Source: Vreelandella nigrificans
GTDB taxonomy: Bacteria; Pseudomonadota; Gammaproteobacteria; Pseudomonadales; Halomonadaceae
Length of the DNA stretch: 64,000 bases
Reading direction: 5' to 3'
Assembly (NCBI RefSeq): GCF_002374315.1
Contig: NZ_NWUX01000019.1
Location: forward strand, 25,094-89,093
Shown: positions 61,001 to 64,000 of the stretch, piece after piece
Layout of the letters: each line of letters opens with the position of its first letter
How positions within the stretch are numbered: position 1 is the stretch's first letter
Program-made: the position numbers and the translations under genes
The notes under the pieces: generated by a model
Told to the model about the DNA's origin: nothing
What the model saw: the letters and a program-made list of their open reading frames with translations, nothing else
Database searches by the model: none

Positions 61001-63720
61001 GTTATGCCCAAGGAACGGTGTTTGCACTGCGTGCCGATTTGATAAGCGTAACGTCTCGCAACCTGCTTCAATCAATTGCTCGGATAGCATTAATTGCACA
61101 CCGGGGAGAGATTGCCGATCAGCTGTCTATCACGCTACCGGCCCTCCCAGCCGCCAAACCCTCCTCCTTCACCAAACGGGCGCTACCTCAGCAGCGCATT
61201 AAAGAGGACGACACTGCACAGCATATAGAGCAGCCAGCACTTGAGTTTTTTAACGGGCTAGGTGGGTTTGCAAAGCAAGGTCGGGAGTATGTCACGGTTC
61301 TTGACGCAGGCAGCTCGACGCCAGCCCCGTGGATTAATGTCATTGCAAACCAGCTGTTCGGATTTCAGGTTTCGGCGACGGGAGCTGGTTATCTGTGGGC
61401 CGGCAGCAGCCGAGAGAATCAATTGACAGCATGGTCTAACGACCCCGTCATTGACCCTAGCGGGGATGCTATTTATATCCGGGATGAGGAGTCCCTGGCG
61501 CTGTATACCGCCACAGCAAGCCCAATACGCGACCCAGGCTGCTATGTTGCGCGCCACGGATTTGGCTATAGCCAGTTTGAACATCGGGTAGATGGTCTTA
61601 ACTTGGAGTTGCTGCACTTTGTCCCCCTCGATGCTCCATTACGTATCTCAAGACTGAGAATGACCAATGACTCTGGGCGGCCACGCAAGCTCTCTGTTAC
61701 CGCTTATGCTGAGTGGGTTCTGGGTACATCGCGCAGTGCATCAGCGCCTTTTCTTATCACCACACAAGAGATGAATAGCGGCGCTTTACTCGTCACAAAC
61801 CCATGGAATGCGGCTTTCCCAGACCGGGTAGCATTTCTTGATATTGGCACACAGCCATCTTACTGGACAGCTAATCGAAGTGAGTTTATCGGGTATGGGA
61901 AAAGCTTGTCAGACCCCGCCGGGTTACGCTGTAAAACACCGCTTTCCGGCACATTAGGAGCAGGCCAAGACCCATGCGCTGCGCTTCAGCGTAGCGTTGC
62001 ACTGGCTCCCGGTGAAACCATCGACATCATCGTATTGCTCGGCCAAGGGGGCTCGACTGAAGAAGCACAGACATTAATCGCACGCTTTCGTAACACCGAT
62101 ATCGAGACAGAGCTGACGAGTATTCATAAACACTGGCAAGTGCAGCTCAATGCCATACAGGTCAAAACCCCTGATCGTGCCATGGACATCATGCTCAACG
62201 GCTGGCTGCTTTATCAGACCATTGCCTGCCGTATCACAGCCCGCTCTGCGTTTTATCAAGCCAGCGGCGCTTATGGCTTCCGCGATCAATTACAAGATGG
62301 CATGGCACTATCTTTTAGCAGCCCCGAGATAACTCGCCATCATTTGCTGCGGGCGGCTTCACGCCAATTTTCAGAAGGCGATGTGCAGCACTGGTGGTTA
62401 CCTCATTCGGGACAAGGGGTGCGTACACGCATCTCTGATGATCGCGTTTGGCTGGCCTATGCCTGCGCACGCTATATCACAACGTCTAACGACCTCGCAG
62501 TGCTCGATGAACCGGTAAGCTTTTTAGACGGCCCGCTACTCTCCCCTCAAGAACATGAGCATTTTTTCCAACCAACGGACTCTTTGGAAGTCGCTTCACT
62601 TTTTGAGCACTGCGCTCGGGGCATAGATATCACCCTTTCACAACTGGGGGAGCATGGTTTACCACTGATAGGCGGTGGTGACTGGAATGACGGTATGAAC
62701 CGCGTAGGCACAGCAGGTAAAGGTGAAAGCGTGTGGCTGGGCTGGCTGCTGGTGAAAACGCTCGATCTGTTTAGGCCACTGGCCGAGCAGCGTGAAGCCC
62801 TAGCACCTCACCTGGCTCAACATGAGCGCCATGCCGCCCGCTGGAATCGCCATGCCAACGCGTTGCGCTTGGCACTGGAAAACAGCGCCTGGGATGGCCA
62901 GTGGTATCGACGAGCCACCTACGACGACGGCACCTGGTTGGGTAGCAGCATGAGCGATGCTTGCCAAATTGACTCTATCGCCCAGTCGTGGGCAGTACTT
63001 TCAGGCGCAAGCAATCCCCAACGTGCCGAGTTGGCGATGGCGTCTCTAGAGCGCGAACTCATTAGGCATGACAAGCAATTGGCGCTGCTCTTCTGGCCCC
63101 CCTTCGACCAACCTCTACGCGACCCTGGCTATATCAGCGGCTACCCGCCGGGCATGCGGGAAAATGGCGGCCAATACAGTCATGCATCGATGTGGGCAAT
63201 CCTGGCGTTCACCCAACTGGGCAAGGGAGACAAAGCGCATCAGCTATTTGCACTGCTTAACCCCATCAGCCATGCCAAGACGGCTGAAGCAGCAGCCCGC
63301 TATCGTGTAGAGCCCTATGTGGTGGCGGCAGATGTGTACTCCGTAGAGCCCCACGCTGGGCGCGGCGGCTGGACATGGTATACAGGCGCGGCTGGCTGGA
63401 TGTACCAAGCAGGTATGGAGGGTATATTAGGCATTCGTCGTGAGGGGGACTGGCTGGTTATTTCCCCTTGTCTACCAAGCAGCTGGCCCTGCTTTACTGC
63501 CAACATTACGCTTGCCGAAACGCACTATCATATCAAGATTGCTAACGCGCAAGGCCCAAGGGTGCCGCCTACAGGTGAGATTTACGCTGAGCTCGACGGC
63601 CAACTCCTAGCCAACATAGACGCCGGTATGCCAGTACGAGTGCCGCTGGATAGTCAGCACCACCAACTGGAAGTTTTTTACCACGGCGCCCCCATCTCAT
63701 GCCTTATCCATGACATCTGA
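55024..63720 (+). CDS. ndvB: Cyclic beta-1,2-glucan synthase (NdvB/ChvB type)
   Basis: Giant inner-membrane enzyme of 2898 residues that starts, elongates, cyclises and length-controls beta-1,2-glucans released to the periplasm. Layout: polar N-terminus, membrane helices near 440-490, a GT84 glycosyltransferase with the TLDADTRLPRG acidic motif near 655 and KRQHRWVRGDW near 803, more helices near 840-890 and 970-1005, a DUF3131/glucoamylase-like stretch (about 1060-1550, with NMGLYLLATLAARDFGW and FGVPGLGLKRGL), two beta-sandwich domains, and a C-terminal GH94 phosphorylase with GGGDWNDGMNRVG near 2550. The start is a GTG behind an AGGA box. Single reading frame with no break. Periplasmic cyclic glucans serve osmotic adaptation and host interaction in rhizobia. 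Confidence 0.93.
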   Translation: MTLFTRTPFFRGAHQHHASAALWSSTSPVREELFSVERLEQHAGSLARAQTITKTPPKVMPLTRRLNDNASVLLAAYRACAATQADGRDIVPAAAWLLDNYHLIEAQIREIRGDLPPGYYRQLPKLAEGPFAGYPRVFGIAWAFVAHTDSHLELSTLRTFISAYQRVQPLTIGELWAVAITLRIVLIENLRRLADQIINEQTARDKADVLAATWIAPENHVLENSDPDSDEPNNCSSDVHSIDHEFPSFTFQKAPLSAPFTAQLAKRLRGVNPRTSPLACWLFEQLNRQGESIDEVVQSAQQRQGAANVTVRNVITSMRFISSTDWAELLESVSLVDAKLCQHSRFAQYDFSTRNHYRSAIEELSRGSTYTELEVVDHALEASGEASALADNEQEAARMGDPGYFLVAAGRNVLEKRLRFRLPLHRRLRQILLNNGIRGYTTLLAATSISLIAVASWLLLWLPGGAGEFPLFWLLLLASLSILPIVEVATIFVNRFIIHSIGAQPLPSLDLAEGVPPELRTLVAVPTLLTNEADLQEQLDRLEVHYLSSGEGAIIYALLTDGIDAQQPDIAEDAALLTAAAKRVKQLNDNHCPPGNEKRFFLLHRKRIFNQSEHCWMGWERKRGKLHELNRLLRGATDTTFIAPPALPKDVRYVITLDADTRLPRGVASKLIGKLAHPLNQPRFDQQHQRIVEGYAILQPRVTQSLPTGERGSTYQRLCSAPGGIEPYAAASSDLYQDLVGEGSYAGKGIYDIDAFEATLASRVPDNTLLSHDMFEGIFARAGLASDIEVVEDFPSRYDVVAKRQHRWVRGDWQLLPWLFTATLPLTGRLKILGNLRRSMLPPLLLACLAVSWQLPLLMAIVSSLIVFFIISTPVVLSLAASFIPPRAGVNIRHHFQQWLDELALGAKQVLLQLVFLPDQAWRMLDAIARTLTRIFITRRHLLEWTSAAQTMKHPHLTVWGFYQHMAPGTLLGLAAACSALWFNSGVWIIVVPMALLWGAAPAVASWLSSTNSRHHQPPLSADLSLELRLIARRTWRYFETFVNTSNNLLPPDNFQEDPLPVIAQRTSPTNMGLYLLATLAARDFGWISNQDALNRLEATLAVMHTLPRYRGHFYNWYATEDLRPLDPRYVSTVDSGNLAGHLITIANACETWQDTVSPDPRQGIADTLALAFDAIKRAAQSPATPNSLPVEQLITQLKKIDALVNAPKISSLNLEVLTTLTQQALGMAGNLFNDHHDTDSEDALFWVKALHTTVGQHNSDPFRETLSADSHAERLQQLANKARRLALNMDFAFLLNPERQLLSIGYSLDDASLDSSCYDLLASEARLASLFAIAKGDVPTRHWFRLGRAATPLQHGAALISWSGSMFEYLMPSLVMRAPAGSLLEQTNRLVVKRQEAYAAQFSAPWGISESGYNARDIEKTYQYSNFGVPGLGLKRGLSADLVIAPYATGLATMIDPAGACQNYRRLAKMGALGRYGYYEALDLTRSRLPKGEALVIVRSYMAHHQGMTIVAIANTLHHGQMRARFHREPMIQASELLLQERIPRDVAIAYPRAEEVKSTASQIVNETQAVRHVSTTISGPPVTHLLSNGNYSIMLTATGGGYSRWHDIAVTRWHPDTTRDHWGSFIFLRDTRRPDVWTATGQTMGSKNGVHNDANHVLFAEDHVRYTHQHDTISSHLDILVSGEDDSEVRLLTLTNSGRHSSDIDVTSYAELVLATPNTDNAHPSFAKMFVVTEYLPEFDALVATRRKRDPDDVNIWAAHFAVAEGEIIGDLQYETDREQFIGRGNTIFQASALAEGQCLSGTVGSVIDPVFAMRCCLRVAPGNVARIAYWTVVASSRAALLDLVDKHHDHSAFERAKMLAWTQAQVQLRHLAIQHEEAADFQRLAAPLLYPDARFRASQAAIKRGAGPQSLLWQHGISGDLPIVLLRIESIDDIAQLQQLLRAHEYWRMKRLEVDVVVINERASSYVQDLQQAIETTILKSQSRPRLHSGYAQGTVFALRADLISVTSRNLLQSIARIALIAHRGEIADQLSITLPALPAAKPSSFTKRALPQQRIKEDDTAQHIEQPALEFFNGLGGFAKQGREYVTVLDAGSSTPAPWINVIANQLFGFQVSATGAGYLWAGSSRENQLTAWSNDPVIDPSGDAIYIRDEESLALYTATASPIRDPGCYVARHGFGYSQFEHRVDGLNLELLHFVPLDAPLRISRLRMTNDSGRPRKLSVTAYAEWVLGTSRSASAPFLITTQEMNSGALLVTNPWNAAFPDRVAFLDIGTQPSYWTANRSEFIGYGKSLSDPAGLRCKTPLSGTLGAGQDPCAALQRSVALAPGETIDIIVLLGQGGSTEEAQTLIARFRNTDIETELTSIHKHWQVQLNAIQVKTPDRAMDIMLNGWLLYQTIACRITARSAFYQASGAYGFRDQLQDGMALSFSSPEITRHHLLRAASRQFSEGDVQHWWLPHSGQGVRTRISDDRVWLAYACARYITTSNDLAVLDEPVSFLDGPLLSPQEHEHFFQPTDSLEVASLFEHCARGIDITLSQLGEHGLPLIGGGDWNDGMNRVGTAGKGESVWLGWLLVKTLDLFRPLAEQREALAPHLAQHERHAARWNRHANALRLALENSAWDGQWYRRATYDDGTWLGSSMSDACQIDSIAQSWAVLSGASNPQRAELAMASLERELIRHDKQLALLFWPPFDQPLRDPGYISGYPPGMRENGGQYSHASMWAILAFTQLGKGDKAHQLFALLNPISHAKTAEAAARYRVEPYVVAADVYSVEPHAGRGGWTWYTGAAGWMYQAGMEGILGIRREGDWLVISPCLPSSWPCFTANITLAETHYHIKIANAQGPRVPPTGEIYAELDGQLLANIDAGMPVRVPLDSQHHQLEVFYHGAPISCLIHDI

Positions 63721-63728
63721 GATGACAT

Positions 63729-63758
63729 TTTGTATAGCTTTTATTTGTATAGCTCTTA
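63729..63758 (+). repeat. Two tandem 15-bp repeats after the glucan synthase gene
   Basis: TTTGTATAGCTTTTA (63729-63743) is followed directly by TTTGTATAGCTCTTA (63744-63758), one base different. It starts 9 bases past the stop codon, between the gene and its terminator. Confidence 0.85.
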
Positions 63759-63785
63759 TGAGTTTTTTACTGCTACATCTAATGC

Positions 63786-63815
63786 AATCCTCGCTGAGCT
63801 AGCGAGGATTTTTTT
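63786..63815 (+). terminator. Terminator of the cyclic glucan synthase gene
   Basis: A perfect 10-bp stem (63786-63795 with 63801-63810, loop of 5) runs into a stretch of seven T residues. Confidence 0.9.
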
Positions 63816-63923
63816 GCGCCTAGCCTATTTTGTAGCATGTTCAATTTGCGATTGAATCTCACCCAGCCGTGTATTAGCCTCGAGAGGTACAAGAGGAGTA
63901 CAAATAAGACGACTAACTTATTT

Positions 63924-64000
63924 TGTTCTGGTCAAGTCGTAGCGGACACTTTTATTAAGCTGCTTCCGCGATTTTCTCGATCTCCCTTGGCGCGTGGTAG
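63924..64000 (-). mobile_element. Probable edge of an insertion sequence, with C-terminus of its transposase
   Basis: The minus strand at the window end reads an open frame ending YHAPREIEKIAEAA then TAA (63955-63957), like the C-terminus of an IS3-type transposase. Just outside lies TGTTCTGGTCAAGTCG followed by TAGCGGACACTTTT (from 63924), whose GGACAC-containing form resembles the terminal inverted repeats of that family. Only this edge is in the window, so the family and boundary are inference. Confidence 0.4.

Overview
The window looks like a chromosomal segment of a Halomonas-type gammaproteobacterium (Halomonadaceae). This is inferred from gene content: a Pseudomonas-style arginine succinyltransferase operon with two transferase subunits, FabV in place of FabI, an ArgR of the AraC/GlxA type, a RIO-type kinase beside DbpA, and many sodium- or proton-coupled transporters. 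No rRNA, tRNA, CRISPR array or complete prophage was seen. Most genes share a moderately GC-rich style. The segment from about 39.6 to 45.1 kb is visibly richer in A/T and in A/T-ending codons.

Layout. 1-5.9 kb (minus strand) is the AST arginine pathway: regulator, astC/aruC, aruF, aruG, then astD, which runs off the left edge. 6.0-24.7 kb is mostly housekeeping and stress functions: fabV, a glutathione peroxidase, LysE exporter, YebC/YeeN protein, MscS channel with an unrecognised partner, Nudix, MDR oxidoreductase, ABC exporter, AbrB transporter, RIO kinase, dbpA, ybaK, CDF transporter, LysR regulator and PhoH. 24.8-31.3 kb is a five-gene, minus-strand operon whose cistrons all overlap by four bases. 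It encodes a DUF4040/NuoK-like fusion, three complex-I/Mrp antiporter-type subunits and a BrkB/YihY membrane protein, with no electron-transfer subunits. 31.4-39.6 kb holds a carboxylesterase, an SLC13/RCK permease, a cold-shock protein, a GMC oxidoreductase, mmsA with a divergent LysR gene, and an exported MsrA. 39.8-44.9 kb is the A/T-rich island: AGCS amino-acid carrier, GlxA-type regulator, DadA-like oxidase, RidA and a PuuD-like amidohydrolase. 45.3-54.9 kb carries an SSADH-like dehydrogenase, pgpA with a DUF533 gene, sbcC/sbcD, a DASS symporter and a CDP-alcohol phosphatidyltransferase. 55.0-63.7 kb is one 2898-residue cyclic beta-1,2-glucan synthase (NdvB/ChvB type), followed by a strong terminator and what looks like the edge of an insertion sequence.

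How the genes work together. The AST genes take arginine to glutamate and succinate. The antiporter-like operon is probably an ion- or proton-translocating membrane complex suited to a halophile, but its third large subunit has lost the conserved TM5 glutamate. The island looks like an acquired uptake and catabolic cassette for an amino acid or gamma-glutamyl compound. Two distant genes (MDR oxidoreductase and SSADH-like dehydrogenase) share a near-identical 15-bp operator-like palindrome. Short tandem duplications (7-15 bp) recur at gene ends and in gaps, and two of them cross a stop codon.
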